Positions 43,542 through 51,980 of a stretch of 64,000 nt of DNA are shown one piece after another. The notes below the pieces were generated by a model. That model worked only from the letters and a program-made list of their open reading frames with translations, ran no database searches and was not told where the DNA came from. Numbering within the stretch: the first letter of the stretch is position 1; each line of letters starts with the position of its first letter. Position numbers and translations under genes: made by a program. The stretch comes from Allomuricauda sp. F6463D (GTDB lineage Bacteria; Bacteroidota; Bacteroidia; Flavobacteriales; Flavobacteriaceae), in the NCBI RefSeq assembly GCF_023015965.1, contig NZ_JALKAN010000001.1, positions 682,001 through 746,000 on the forward strand, written 5' to 3'.

Positions 43542-44627
43542 ATGAAAGAAACGATAAAATTTAAAGATCAAATAATACCATTTGATTCATTGTACCTAGA
43601 CCCAAACAACCCTAGATTCTTATCAATGGACGAACCTGAGAGTAAAGTTCCACCTGATAGAATAAAAGAGGTCGATGTTCAAGAAGCTGCATTCCAGAAA
43701 ATGCTTAGACCAGAATTTCAAGTTAGAGCATTGAGAGATTCAATTCTTGAAATAGGCTATCTACCAATGGATAGAATTGTTGTTTCAAAATTAGACGATG
43801 ACTCTTTTGTTGTTATTGAAGGTAATAGAAGATTAGCTGCAATTCTATGGATTGAACAGATGATTAAAGAAGGTGCCAAAGACAAATCGATCCGATCGAC
43901 CTATGAAAATCTCACAGTGAGCGTTTTAGAGTCAGAAAGTGATACTGATATAAATCGATTAAAAGTACAGGGTGTAAGACATATATCAGAGGCGAGACCT
44001 TGGGGCACATATCAAAAAGCTCAATTAATTAGATCGTTAATTGAAAATGAAGGTTTATCCCCTCAAGATGTAGCACTAGCAATCGGCTACAGAACACAAG
44101 AAGTAAATCGTATTTATAGTGCATACCTTCTCCATAAACAAATGCACGATGATGATGACTATGGACAATATGCGACTCCAGAGCACATTAATTACTTTTA
44201 TGAACTAGTAGGTCGAAAAAAATTAAGAGAGTTTTTTGGGTATGATAACGATACAGGCCTATTTGAAGAAGTAGATAACGACTACCATTTATTTTTTAAG
44301 TGGATAATTGAGGACCCAGATAATGGTCATAGAAAAAAGTTAAACTCAACTCGTGATGTGCGAGAATTAACCAAAATCATAGCTTCAAGTGAAGCATGGG
44401 ATAAACTGCTTGAAGATAGGACTTCAATTACTGAAGCTTTGGCTGTTGCACTAAAATATAATACTGTTAATTGGAAAAAAGAAGTTACTCAAGCAATTGA
44501 CAGCCTTGAAAAAATCCCACTTGATCAATTAGAGAAATTTAATGATGAAGATATTGAATTGCTCAATAAATTGAAATCTATGATTACTAAAAGAGTAGCT
44601 ATATATGACCAAGTCAAAGGAATATAA
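43542..44627 (+). CDS. ParB/Spo0J-like nuclease-domain protein
   Basis: A 361-residue protein with a ParB N-terminal-like domain: FDSLYLDPNNPRFLSMDE, then VRALRDSILEIGYLPMDRIV and the signature VVIEGNRRLAAILW (about 90-104). A helix-turn-helix part follows (SPQDVALAIGYRTQEVNRIY). The family binds DNA and CTP or nicks DNA. It overlaps the next gene, a predicted Mrr-type nuclease, by 23 nt, so the two are made together. The cassette start is GTTGTATGCC (43518), complementary to 45467-45476. A defence role is inferred. Confidence 0.78.
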   Translation: MKETIKFKDQIIPFDSLYLDPNNPRFLSMDEPESKVPPDRIKEVDVQEAAFQKMLRPEFQVRALRDSILEIGYLPMDRIVVSKLDDDSFVVIEGNRRLAAILWIEQMIKEGAKDKSIRSTYENLTVSVLESESDTDINRLKVQGVRHISEARPWGTYQKAQLIRSLIENEGLSPQDVALAIGYRTQEVNRIYSAYLLHKQMHDDDDYGQYATPEHINYFYELVGRKKLREFFGYDNDTGLFEEVDNDYHLFFKWIIEDPDNGHRKKLNSTRDVRELTKIIASSEAWDKLLEDRTSITEALAVALKYNTVNWKKEVTQAIDSLEKIPLDQLEKFNDEDIELLNKLKSMITKRVAIYDQVKGI

Positions 44628-45525
44628 GTTACACGTCCAAGATTATTTTTTTGAAATTTTGGAAAGATTTAATCCTTCACAGAATTTGGATATTAATCAG
44701 GGTCTAGATAAATACCTATCTAATAAAAAAGTATTTCTCAAAGAAGCAGAGTTTAATGATGCATTAAAATCATTAAAGACAAAACTTAGAAACCACATAA
44801 AATATAAAATTAATAAAAGCAGTCTTTCAAAATTTGAGTTCAGTAAGTCTGACGACAATTTAATTATAGGAATTGCTAAAAGAAATCCAGTTTACAAGGA
44901 AACACCAGCAATTGTTAGATACTTGCTAAACTGCGATGATAAGGATTTTGAGTTAATAAGTGCCGTTTTAGTAAACCACTTACTCACTGAGTATTCCGTA
45001 GTCACTAGAAAAAGTGCTGATGGCGGAATTGATTTTGTTGGAAAAGGAGATTTTTCAAAAGCAATTGACCCAAAAATTGATACTGTACTATCTAAAAAAA
45101 ATAATGTAATCTTTAGGGTTGTTGGTCAATCTAAAAGATATAATCCGAAATCAGTTAAAATCAAAACGAAAGATATAAGGGAATTCTATGGTAGCGCAAA
45201 AATCTTGCAAAATGCACTTGATGAACATTACCTTTCAGGATGGCTAGGCGATAGTAAAATCCTATCAGAAATAAGACTAGCTGACCCTTTTCTTTTAGTT
45301 TACATAACAACAACATATTACAGTTCTGATTCTATTGCATTGTCTGATAAACTAGGAATTCTAGTTTTTGATATTGATGATATTGCCTTTGAAATAATTG
45401 AACATTCCATTGGGTTAGATAATAATGAATTTGATGAAGTAAAGTTTTTACGAGAAATAAAAAAACGGCATACAACAAAACCTATAAGCAATAGCGCCCT
45501 GCGGGACGCTACTGCTCATAGCTAA
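44605..45525 (+). CDS. Mrr-like restriction endonuclease
   Basis: A 306-residue protein. Residues ~118-250 hold a PD-(D/E)xK core of the Mrr type: LTEYSVVTRKSADGGIDF (Asp143) and VVGQSKRY (Gln175, Lys177), then the ILVFDIDDI strand. The N-terminal ~110 residues are helical and may be a target-recognition domain. The ORF passes through the cassette end GGCATACAAC (45467-45476), and its stop TAA (45523-45525) lies in the conserved CATAGCTAAACCG of the site, so the last ~19 residues are encoded by the recombination site. Start overlaps the ParB-like gene by 23 nt. Confidence 0.75.
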   Translation: MTKSKEYKLHVQDYFFEILERFNPSQNLDINQGLDKYLSNKKVFLKEAEFNDALKSLKTKLRNHIKYKINKSSLSKFEFSKSDDNLIIGIAKRNPVYKETPAIVRYLLNCDDKDFELISAVLVNHLLTEYSVVTRKSADGGIDFVGKGDFSKAIDPKIDTVLSKKNNVIFRVVGQSKRYNPKSVKIKTKDIREFYGSAKILQNALDEHYLSGWLGDSKILSEIRLADPFLLVYITTTYYSSDSIALSDKLGILVFDIDDIAFEIIEHSIGLDNNEFDEVKFLREIKKRHTTKPISNSALRDATAHS

Positions 45526-45529
45526 ACCG
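45467..45529 (+). repeat. Cassette end site, short type
   Basis: It opens GGCATACAAC, the exact complement of 43518-43527. Arms AGCAATAGCG and CGCTACTGCT pair around CCCTGCGGGA with one G-T wobble; the outer CCTATAAG/CTCATAG arm continues. It closes CTAAACCG|ATAACG at the R junction. The site at 51893 has the same layout without an inserted R. Confidence 0.75.
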
Positions 45530-45825
45530 ATAACGAAACCTCCCTCCTCTCTCTGTGTACCTTCTTCCACAACCATCAAGCCTTTTCGAAGCAAAGCAAA
45601 CGTCATTTTGAATTGAGGTCCAAAGTAACCATTAAGAAGTCGAGATTTCTCACCTTCCCTCCTGGAGGTTCGAAATGACCCCAAACCTACCCCCTACATA
45701 CCGTAACTTTAATGTTGATAATTCAGGGATATGAGAACTGATTACACGATTGATATTGAGAAAAAAATCCCGAACTTCGTTATCGGTTGATATAAATCAT
45801 TAAAACAGATTCATATCTCAATACG
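45530..45825 (+). repeat. R-unit copy 5 (full length, subfamily B)
   Basis: A 296-bp unit with terminal-type block CCGATAACGAA (45527-45537) and its exact complement TTCGTTATCGG (45776-45786), then the GATATAAATC/GATTCATATC hairpin to ATACG. Subfamily B has the GTCATTT...AAATGAC palindrome nested at ~45602-45678. No gene is seen. Confidence 0.82.
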
Positions 45826-45978
45826 TTGTGCATAATGCAAAAAACGTCTTGCCAAGATTCAAAATTACGCAATAAAAGTTTTCAGAAAGTTTAAAATAAG
45901 GTATCGTAAGAGCATAAAATTTTTCCAACTCATCATCCATACAAAAATTTCTATGCCCTTACTCGTTCTGTACTTCAA

Positions 45979-46905
45979 TTAAACATGCAACACTTTCGTT
46001 GTTTTATCATAAGCCAAATTGTTTTTAGACTTTCCAAACTTGTTCAAAATCAGAACACCTATAAGTATTCCTAACATCCCTAAATAATGCCAAAAAACCA
46101 ACTTTTCGCCATCTAAAACACCCCAAAGCACAGCAACAACGGGAATTAGATATGTAAGCGAACTAGCAAAAACAGCTGAAGATTTTTGAATTAATTGGTT
46201 TTGCATAAACTGAGCTAAAGCTGTTCCCAAGACACCTAATGTAACTAATGATAGCAACGGAAAAACTTGTTGCTCACTAACGTTGATATACGACTCATAT
46301 CCACTAAAAAATAAAAAAAGAAAGCCGAATATTCCTGAAAAAGAAACAGCAATTGTGGTTACGTGAAGTGAATTAACATCAGATAGATATGTTTTTACAA
46401 TATTAAAATTTAATCCGTAACAAATAGTTGCAACAATGATTAATAAAGCATATTCGTTTAACGAAAATGTGCTTCTTATATTAATCAAAATTAAAAAACT
46501 AGCAGAAATAAAACCTATAGCAAGACCCAACCATTGTAATTTATTAATAGATTTTCTAAAAAATAGTAATCCAAGAACACTTGTAAACATTGGAACTAAA
46601 GCATTTAATATTCCTGCAAGTGAGCTACTAATTTGAGATTGTGCGATACTAAACAGATAGGATGGAAAAACCATACTCAACAAGCTTACTAGTAAAATTA
46701 CTGGAACTTTTTCACTTGGTATTTTTCTAATATGCCGAATGGCAAAAAAAAGCATTACTAAAAAAGCAGCTACTAACCGGATAGTTGCAGCCTGCCAAAC
46801 CGTATAACCTTTTAATCCATTTTTAATCAAAATAAACGAACTGCCCCAAACTAAAACCAACGCTATAAAATAGAACCAAACTTTATAATTGTTTTTTACT
46901 CGCAT
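45979..46905 (-). CDS. EamA/DMT-superfamily exporter
   Basis: A 308-residue membrane protein with ten predicted helices in two EamA repeats (LVLVWGSSFILIKNGLKGYT at the start). I use the ATG at 46905 rather than the 46947 start that adds a short, poorly conserved lead. It is transcribed away from a LysR gene with which it shares a 94-bp divergent region. This pair forms one two-gene cassette; the minus orientation is an exception in the array. Confidence 0.85.
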   Translation of the reverse strand: MRVKNNYKVWFYFIALVLVWGSSFILIKNGLKGYTVWQAATIRLVAAFLVMLFFAIRHIRKIPSEKVPVILLVSLLSMVFPSYLFSIAQSQISSSLAGILNALVPMFTSVLGLLFFRKSINKLQWLGLAIGFISASFLILINIRSTFSLNEYALLIIVATICYGLNFNIVKTYLSDVNSLHVTTIAVSFSGIFGFLFLFFSGYESYINVSEQQVFPLLSLVTLGVLGTALAQFMQNQLIQKSSAVFASSLTYLIPVVAVLWGVLDGEKLVFWHYLGMLGILIGVLILNKFGKSKNNLAYDKTTKVLHV

Positions 46906-46999
46906 CTCTAATATAAATTGAAATACAAAGGAAGGACACTCTATCAATTAAAAAAAATACTTAATTTTGATTAATTGATAACATATTTCAATCAATAAA

Positions 47000-47881
47000 A
47001 TGACAACTACGCAATTACAAAACTTTTTGGTATTGACCGAAACACTGAATTTCAGAAAAGCATCGGAACGGATTTTTATTGCCCAACCCGCTTTAAGTAG
47101 GCAGATTCAGGTGCTTGAGGAAGAACTCGGTTTTTTATTGTTCGACCGTTCACGAAAGCAAATTGCGTTGACTAAATCGGGAATATTCTTTAAAACGGAG
47201 GTTTCCAAAATTTTGAACCAACTCGACCAATCCATTAAAAAAGGAGTTTTGATTAATCAGGGAAAGGCAGGCGAAGTTAAAATTGGACACGCAAGTTCGG
47301 CGATGCATACTGTCTTGCCAGACCTGTTACGATATATGGAAACGAATCTGCCCGACTTAAAATCAAGTCACGTAGAGGGAACTAATGAAATGATATTCGA
47401 CAAATTGAACGACAAAGAAGTGGATTTTGGTTTTGTTCCAAACGCATTTATTCCCGATGGACTTTCGAGCCTTTCAATTTACAAAGAAAACTATCTTTTA
47501 ATTTTACCCGAAGATCATCGGTTGAACACCTCTAATTTTAAGGATTTGGCGGACTGTAAAAACGAAAAATGGGTCTTGAATCCACAAACCGAGGGAGTTG
47601 GATATATGGAAGAAATTCTGAAAATCATTGGAAATTATGGGTATTCCCCAAAAATTGTGCATCGTTCGCCAAATACATCTACCGTCCTAAGAATGGTTTC
47701 TGCAGGACTTGGAATCACGATGATGGGAAAATCGACCTTAAAAGGGTTTTCGCTTGACCTAAAAAGTATAGAACTTTCTGATTTGCCATACCAATTGGAT
47801 ATGAAATTGGTGTGGAAAACGGAACGGGAAAATGAATTGGAATCATATCTAAATTTTTTGAAACACTATTTGAACATTTAA
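47000..47881 (+). CDS. LysR-family transcriptional regulator
   Basis: A 293-residue LysR regulator: an N-terminal winged helix (MTTTQLQNFLVLTETLNFRK, then SERIFIAQPALSRQIQVLEE) and an effector domain (GEVKIGHASSAMHTVLPDLL...). It diverges from the exporter gene, and the TTGATT-N17-AATCAA pair at 46967-46995 is a candidate binding site. It probably activates the exporter when its effector accumulates, as in LysE/ArgP-type pairs. Confidence 0.88.
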   Translation: MTTTQLQNFLVLTETLNFRKASERIFIAQPALSRQIQVLEEELGFLLFDRSRKQIALTKSGIFFKTEVSKILNQLDQSIKKGVLINQGKAGEVKIGHASSAMHTVLPDLLRYMETNLPDLKSSHVEGTNEMIFDKLNDKEVDFGFVPNAFIPDGLSSLSIYKENYLLILPEDHRLNTSNFKDLADCKNEKWVLNPQTEGVGYMEEILKIIGNYGYSPKIVHRSPNTSTVLRMVSAGLGITMMGKSTLKGFSLDLKSIELSDLPYQLDMKLVWKTERENELESYLNFLKHYLNI

Positions 47882-48005
47882 ACATTGGAACACTTAACCC
47901 GTTACACACACTTTTACACCAACGCTTCATCCGTATATACTAACCTTAATTCTCTCTTTTGTTCTTTCTGATTTATACTATCAATTTAAAGAGAATCAAA
48001 CTTAA

Positions 48006-48114
48006 GCCGTGTATAATTAATTGCTTGGTTCTTGCCTACTTACGAAAATACTCTCGTATTTTCTATTCGGTTTGTATTTGTTAACTTACTGGCTGAACCA
48101 CGCAACTAACCATA
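48006..48114 (+). repeat. Cassette end site, long type
   Basis: TTAATTGCTTGG and the later CCACGCAACTAACC arms pair loosely; an inner hairpin GAAAATAC-TCTC-GTATTTTC (48043-48062) is perfect. The opening complement to GTTGTGC (45825) is not preserved. The stretch 47882-48005 shows no gene. Confidence 0.6.
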
Positions 48115-48317
48115 GGTAACGATTAAGAAGTCGAGATTTCTCACCCTCCCTTCTGGAGGTTCGAAATGACCCCAAATCTCCCCCCCTACATTCCGTAACT
48201 TTAATGTTGATAATTCAGGGATATGAGAACTGCATACTTGATTAAATTTGTAAATAAATCCCCGAAATTCGTTATCGGTCGATATTAATCATTAAAACAG
48301 ATACATATCTCGATACG
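48115..48317 (+). repeat. R-unit copy 6 (5'-truncated, subfamily B)
   Basis: It starts at GTAACGATTAAGAAGTCGAG, about 90 bp inside a normal R, and runs to GATACG|TTGTGC. It contains TAAATTTG, which matches the -7 element, but no convincing -33 partner is present. Confidence 0.72.
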
Positions 48318-48357
48318 TTGTGCATAATACTGCCAAAAATTAACTTCAAACCATACC

Positions 48358-48702
48358 TTAATAAAACATATATATCCAAATTGACCTTGATAATTTAAAA
48401 TTGATAGTACTTAAAAGAAATGCTATCACACCAATAATGACGAAAACTTTTAAAGGCGACAAATCAATTAAATACCAAAAGATTACAAGACTTGTTATCA
48501 TTTGTGCCGCCGCAAGTGCATAACTCACAAACATAGCCCCGAAAAAGAAACCAGGTTCTCTTTCAAATTTATAATTACACTCTGGACATCTATCATTCAT
48601 TTTCGGAAAATTCAATAATAATATATTCCCTCCATGCATAAAAATATTTCCTTTTTTACAATTCGGACACTTACAGTTTAATGCATCAACAACTTTATTC
48701 AT
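48358..48702 (-). CDS. DUF983 family protein
   Basis: A 114-residue membrane protein: an N-terminal zinc-ribbon-like pair CKCPNCKKGNIF and CPECNYKFE, the DUF983 motif EREPGFFFGAMFVSYALA, and two further membrane helices. The family is unassigned. It is divergently paired with an AraC-type gene, sharing a 91-bp region, so the cassette (48317-49701) has two genes back-to-back. The AraC protein may control it. Confidence 0.82.
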   Translation of the reverse strand: MNKVVDALNCKCPNCKKGNIFMHGGNILLLNFPKMNDRCPECNYKFEREPGFFFGAMFVSYALAAAQMITSLVIFWYLIDLSPLKVFVIIGVIAFLLSTINFKLSRSIWIYMFY

Positions 48703-48793
48703 TACAAATATTTTATACTACAAAATTAGAATTGTAAATAATTTTTAGTCTTATAAAATATTCTCCATTATTTGTACTTTTAGGACATACAAT

Positions 48794-49669
48794 ATGAAAA
48801 CACCAGTTCTAAATATTAATCAATTTAAAGAATCCGAACCACTCAACGATGTGTATATAAATTCTTTTTCGAATCACATACAGCGTAATAAGGATATAAT
48901 AAACAAACCACATAGTCATAATTTCTATCTATGTGTACTATTTACTGAAGGCACAGGTGCACATGAAATTGATTTTAATTCTTATAGTATAAACCCTGGC
49001 AAGGTATTTTTTTTAAAACCAGGGCAAACACATTTTTGGAAATTTGAAACACAGCCTGAAGGATTTATCTTCTTTCATTCTCAAGAATTTTATGAGTTAA
49101 AGTTTTTAGAACATAAACTCCATTCATTTCCTTTTTTTTATTCCAATCAGAATCCTCCTGTTTTAGAATTAGCTCCAAAAAAGCTTCATGAATTAAATCT
49201 TAAGTTTCAGGAAACTTATACTGAATATTTACAAACCAATCTTTTAAGAGAGTTAAAAATAGTAAATTCACTAAACAACATTTATATAGAATTAACAAGG
49301 GCATATACAGTTAATATCAATTTGGAAAAGCTTAATTCTCTAAACTATTCTAATATACTTGAAGCTTTAGAGAGTTTAATAAACGCCCATTTTTATAGTC
49401 AAAAATTCCCTAAATTTTATGCTGATAAATTAAATATAACCACCAAGCATCTGAATAGAGTAGTAAACAAAACACTAAATAAAACGACAAGCCAATTAAT
49501 TTCTGAAAGGATAATTCTAGAGGCAAAAAGATTGATTGTACATTCTCAAGACAATTTGGCCAATATCGCATATACTCTTGAATTCTCGGACTATGCCTAT
49601 TTTTCAAGGTTTTTCAAATTAAAAACAGGTATGACGCCTTTGGATTTTCGGAAAAAGTATTTTAGATGA
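48794..49669 (+). CDS. AraC-family transcriptional regulator
   Basis: A 291-residue regulator with a cupin-like N-terminal sensor (PHSHNFYLCVLFTEGTGAHE, then PGKVFFLKPGQTHFWKFETQ) and a C-terminal AraC HTH pair (YADKLNITTKHLNRVVNKTL and IAYTLEFSDYAYFSRFFKLK). The cassette ends are GTTGTGCATAATACT (48317) and AGTACTATGCACAAC (49687-49701), 14 of 15 matching. It diverges from DUF983, its likely target. Confidence 0.88.
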   Translation: MKTPVLNINQFKESEPLNDVYINSFSNHIQRNKDIINKPHSHNFYLCVLFTEGTGAHEIDFNSYSINPGKVFFLKPGQTHFWKFETQPEGFIFFHSQEFYELKFLEHKLHSFPFFYSNQNPPVLELAPKKLHELNLKFQETYTEYLQTNLLRELKIVNSLNNIYIELTRAYTVNINLEKLNSLNYSNILEALESLINAHFYSQKFPKFYADKLNITTKHLNRVVNKTLNKTTSQLISERIILEAKRLIVHSQDNLANIAYTLEFSDYAYFSRFFKLKTGMTPLDFRKKYFR

Positions 49670-49686
49670 AATTTAGATTATTTAAA

Positions 49687-49810
49687 AGTACTATGCACAA
49701 CAACAGTAAAATTAATTGCTTGGCAGTGGTCGCTTACTTAGGTATATTCCATGTTTAACTATTTGCTAATTAAACTGTTCAAACTACGCAACTGAACATC
49801 AACAAAACCG
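49687..49810 (+). repeat. Cassette end site, long type
   Basis: It opens AGTACTATGCACAAC, complementary to the start of its own cassette at 48317. TTAATTGCTTGG pairs loosely with ACGCAACTGAAC downstream, and the site closes CAAAACCG|ATAACG at the R junction. Confidence 0.65.
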
Positions 49811-50106
49811 ATAACGAAATCTCCCTCCTCGCCCTGTTTAACTTCTTCCACAACCACCAATCCTTTTCGAAGCAAACGTCTTTTCAAAAAAGGTGCCTAG
49901 TAACGATGCATAAATCTGGATTTATCGCCCTCCCCTAAACTCGGTTCGTTATAACACCAAAACATAAAACAGGCCACGTACCATCACTTTTCTGTTGATA
50001 ATTAGGGTGTAGCAGTATCGTTCACTCCATTGCTATTGCCAAAAAAATCCCCGAACTTCGTTATCAGTCGATATAAATCATTAAAACAGATTCATATCTC
50101 AATACG
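49811..50106 (+). repeat. R-unit copy 7 (full length, subfamily A)
   Basis: A 296-bp unit, closely similar to copies 4 and 8. CCGATAACGAA (49808) mirrors TTCGTTATC (50057-50065), then the GATATAAATC/GATTCATATC hairpin ends in AATACG. No gene is present. Confidence 0.82.
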
Positions 50107-50158
50107 TTAGTGAAAAGCTGAGGACAGAACAATGAGAAAAGAAATTAAAAAAATCAAG

Positions 50159-50566
50159 ATGAAATTAAATTTTCTAAAACAAGGATTTTCAATTGTCAAA
50201 CCAATGATAATTAGTTTGATTTTTTGCATTTCTTCATGCGATAAAAATGACATGGATAATAATAAACCTGAATTAAACGACAATTACTATGTGCAATATA
50301 TAATAAAAGGAAATGGTGCTTATGGTCGTTTTAGTAATTGGACAGCCACTACGCCTCAAGGTATATATACCAATAATGGATTACAAGTTAGAAGTTGGAA
50401 TCAAACATATGGTCCTGTAAACAGAGGATTTAAATGTGAAATTCAAATAGATGATTATATAAGTGGAGCTCCCACTATTGAAATACATGTTTCAAAAAAC
50501 GATGAACCATTTGCATTAAAAGAAAGTGAAACGGGTGACTCGGCTTCATATACTATAGATTTTTAA
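50159..50566 (+). CDS. Hypothetical lipoprotein
   Basis: A 135-residue lipoprotein. The start ATG at 50159 gives a signal peptide ending in lipobox CISSC; an upstream in-frame ATG at 50132 adds a lysine-rich lead. The mature part is beta-rich (YYVQYIIKGNGAYGRFSNWT, then GFKCEIQIDDYISGAPTIEI). No family is recognised. Cassette ends GTTAGTG (50106) and CACTAAC (50602-50608) pair over 7 bp. Confidence 0.65.
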   Translation: MKLNFLKQGFSIVKPMIISLIFCISSCDKNDMDNNKPELNDNYYVQYIIKGNGAYGRFSNWTATTPQGIYTNNGLQVRSWNQTYGPVNRGFKCEIQIDDYISGAPTIEIHVSKNDEPFALKESETGDSASYTIDF

Positions 50567-50601
50567 AATGTTGATTAAACAATTTGACAAAAAAAGCCAG
50601 C

Positions 50602-50728
50602 CACTAACACCGTATAAAAAAAATTGCTAGTTTTAGCTAAACCAAAGGTAGTTACTTGTTTGCTAGCTTCTGATTTTCCTTCGGAAAATCCTCACTTACA
50701 AACACGCAACTATTCTTATACATAAACG
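50602..50728 (+). repeat. Cassette end site, long type with inner hairpin
   Basis: It opens CACTAAC, complementary to 50106-50112. GTATAAAAAAAATTGC pairs with CAACTATTCTTATAC downstream with G-T style mismatches; an inner GATTTTCC-TTC-GGAAAATC hairpin is at ~50672-50690. It closes TAAACG|ATAACG. Confidence 0.7.
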
Positions 50729-51024
50729 ATAACGAAACTTCCTTCCTCGCCCTGTTTAACTTCTTCCACAACCTTCAATCCTTTTCGAAGTAAACGTCTT
50801 TTCAAAAAAGGTGCCTAGTAACGATGCATAAATTTGGATTTCTCGCCCTCCCCTAAACTCGGTTCGTTATAACACCAAGACATAAAAATGGCCACATACC
50901 ATCACTTTTCTGTTGATAATTAGGTTATAACAGTATCGTTCACTCCATTGCTATTGCCAAAAAAATCCCCGAAATTCGTTATCGGTCGATATAAATCATT
51001 AAAACAGATTCATATCTCAATACG
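50729..51024 (+). repeat. R-unit copy 8 (full length, subfamily A)
   Basis: A 296-bp non-coding unit from ATAACGAAACTTCC to AATACG, with the same block order as copies 4 and 7 (TTGATAATTAGG, CCCCGAAATTCGTTATCGG, ATTAAAACAGATTCATATC). Confidence 0.82.
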
Positions 51025-51046
51025 TTGTGTAGCATTAAAACATTAG

Positions 51047-51430
51047 ATGCCAATGAATATAGATCAAAACAAGAAAAACGCCATTGCATTTTACAAGACT
51101 GCCTACCACGGAGATCCTAAGTCAGCAATTGAAAAATATGTTGGTAAAGAGTATATTCAACATAATCCTGATGTGGCAAATGGAACTCAAGGCTTTATTG
51201 ACTATTTCAATAGAATGCAAAACGAATACCCTAAGAAATCGATAGAATTTGTTAGGTGCATTGCGGAAGGAAATTTAGTTGCTCTCCATACACATCAAAC
51301 ATGGCCAGGAAACGATCAATATGTTACCATGGACTTTTTTAGATTCGATGAGAATGGAAAGATTTGCGAGCATTGGGATTCAATTCAGAAAATACCTGAA
51401 ATTTCGGCCAACCCTAACACCATGTACTAA
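51047..51430 (+). CDS. NTF2-like (SnoaL/ester cyclase-type) protein
   Basis: A 127-residue NTF2-fold protein: NKKNAIAFYKTAYHGDPKSA, the SnoaL-like IQHNPDVANGTQGFIDYF and FFRFDENGKICEHWDSIQKI at the end. Such proteins cyclise or isomerise small hydrophobic substrates or bind ligands; substrate unknown. It shares a cassette with the cupin gene 24 nt downstream. Confidence 0.85.
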   Translation: MPMNIDQNKKNAIAFYKTAYHGDPKSAIEKYVGKEYIQHNPDVANGTQGFIDYFNRMQNEYPKKSIEFVRCIAEGNLVALHTHQTWPGNDQYVTMDFFRFDENGKICEHWDSIQKIPEISANPNTMY

Positions 51431-51454
51431 AGCCACCAATTATTTAAAATAGAA

Positions 51455-51889
51455 ATGACGGAAAAAGAAATCATTCGTAATGGCGAAGGAAAAAATTACA
51501 ACTATTCACAAGATCATTGTTTTATAAAGCTTTCTTCTAAAAACACAAACGGAGAACTATGCTTTGTTGAGGACAAAATTAAACCTGGATTCTTCTTACC
51601 AAGGCATTATCATAAAATTATGACAGAAGTCTTTTATATTCTTGAAGGAGAAGTGCAGTTAATATTTGATGATGTAACCTTAATCTGTAAACCTGGCGAC
51701 ACAATATCCATACCTCCCAAAATTTGGCATGCCGCAAAGTGTGAAAAAGGTGGTAAAATGCTTTCCATTTTCAAAAATGGTCAGTTCGATCAGTACTTAG
51801 AAAAATTGTCTCAAATGTCAGATAGTGATTTTGCCAATAAGGATTTAATGAAATCAGTTTCTGCTGAATTTGACATTTACACAGAATAA
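51455..51889 (+). CDS. Cupin domain protein
   Basis: A 144-residue single cupin: motif 1 PRHYHKIMTEVFYILEGEVQ with the two His and Glu, and motif 2 PGDTISIPPKIWHAAKCEKG with the final His. Metal-dependent isomerase or sensor roles are common. The cassette ends GTTGTGTAGC (51024) and GCTACACAAC (51893-51902) match perfectly over 10 bp. The stop is 3 nt before the site begins. Confidence 0.85.
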   Translation: MTEKEIIRNGEGKNYNYSQDHCFIKLSSKNTNGELCFVEDKIKPGFFLPRHYHKIMTEVFYILEGEVQLIFDDVTLICKPGDTISIPPKIWHAAKCEKGGKMLSIFKNGQFDQYLEKLSQMSDSDFANKDLMKSVSAEFDIYTE

Positions 51890-51892
51890 AAC

Positions 51893-51955
51893 GCTACACA
51901 ACAAAACCTATACGCAATGCCCTTCGGGACACTGCGCATAGCTAAACCGTTGTGC
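51893..51955 (+). repeat. Cassette end site, short type, uninterrupted
   Basis: GCTACACAAC opens and CCGTTGTGC closes a 63-bp hairpin with arms CGCAATGCCC/GGGACACTGCG around TTCG, plus CTAT/ATAG. The same sequence at 45467 is split by an R unit exactly between CCG and TT, so this is the empty form of the target. Confidence 0.78.
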
Positions 51956-51980
51956 ATAATGCAAAAAACAAAATTTAAAA

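Noticed and set aside
46436..46636. Short plus-strand frame within the DMT gene
   Set aside because: It is a shadow of the real minus-strand coding sequence.
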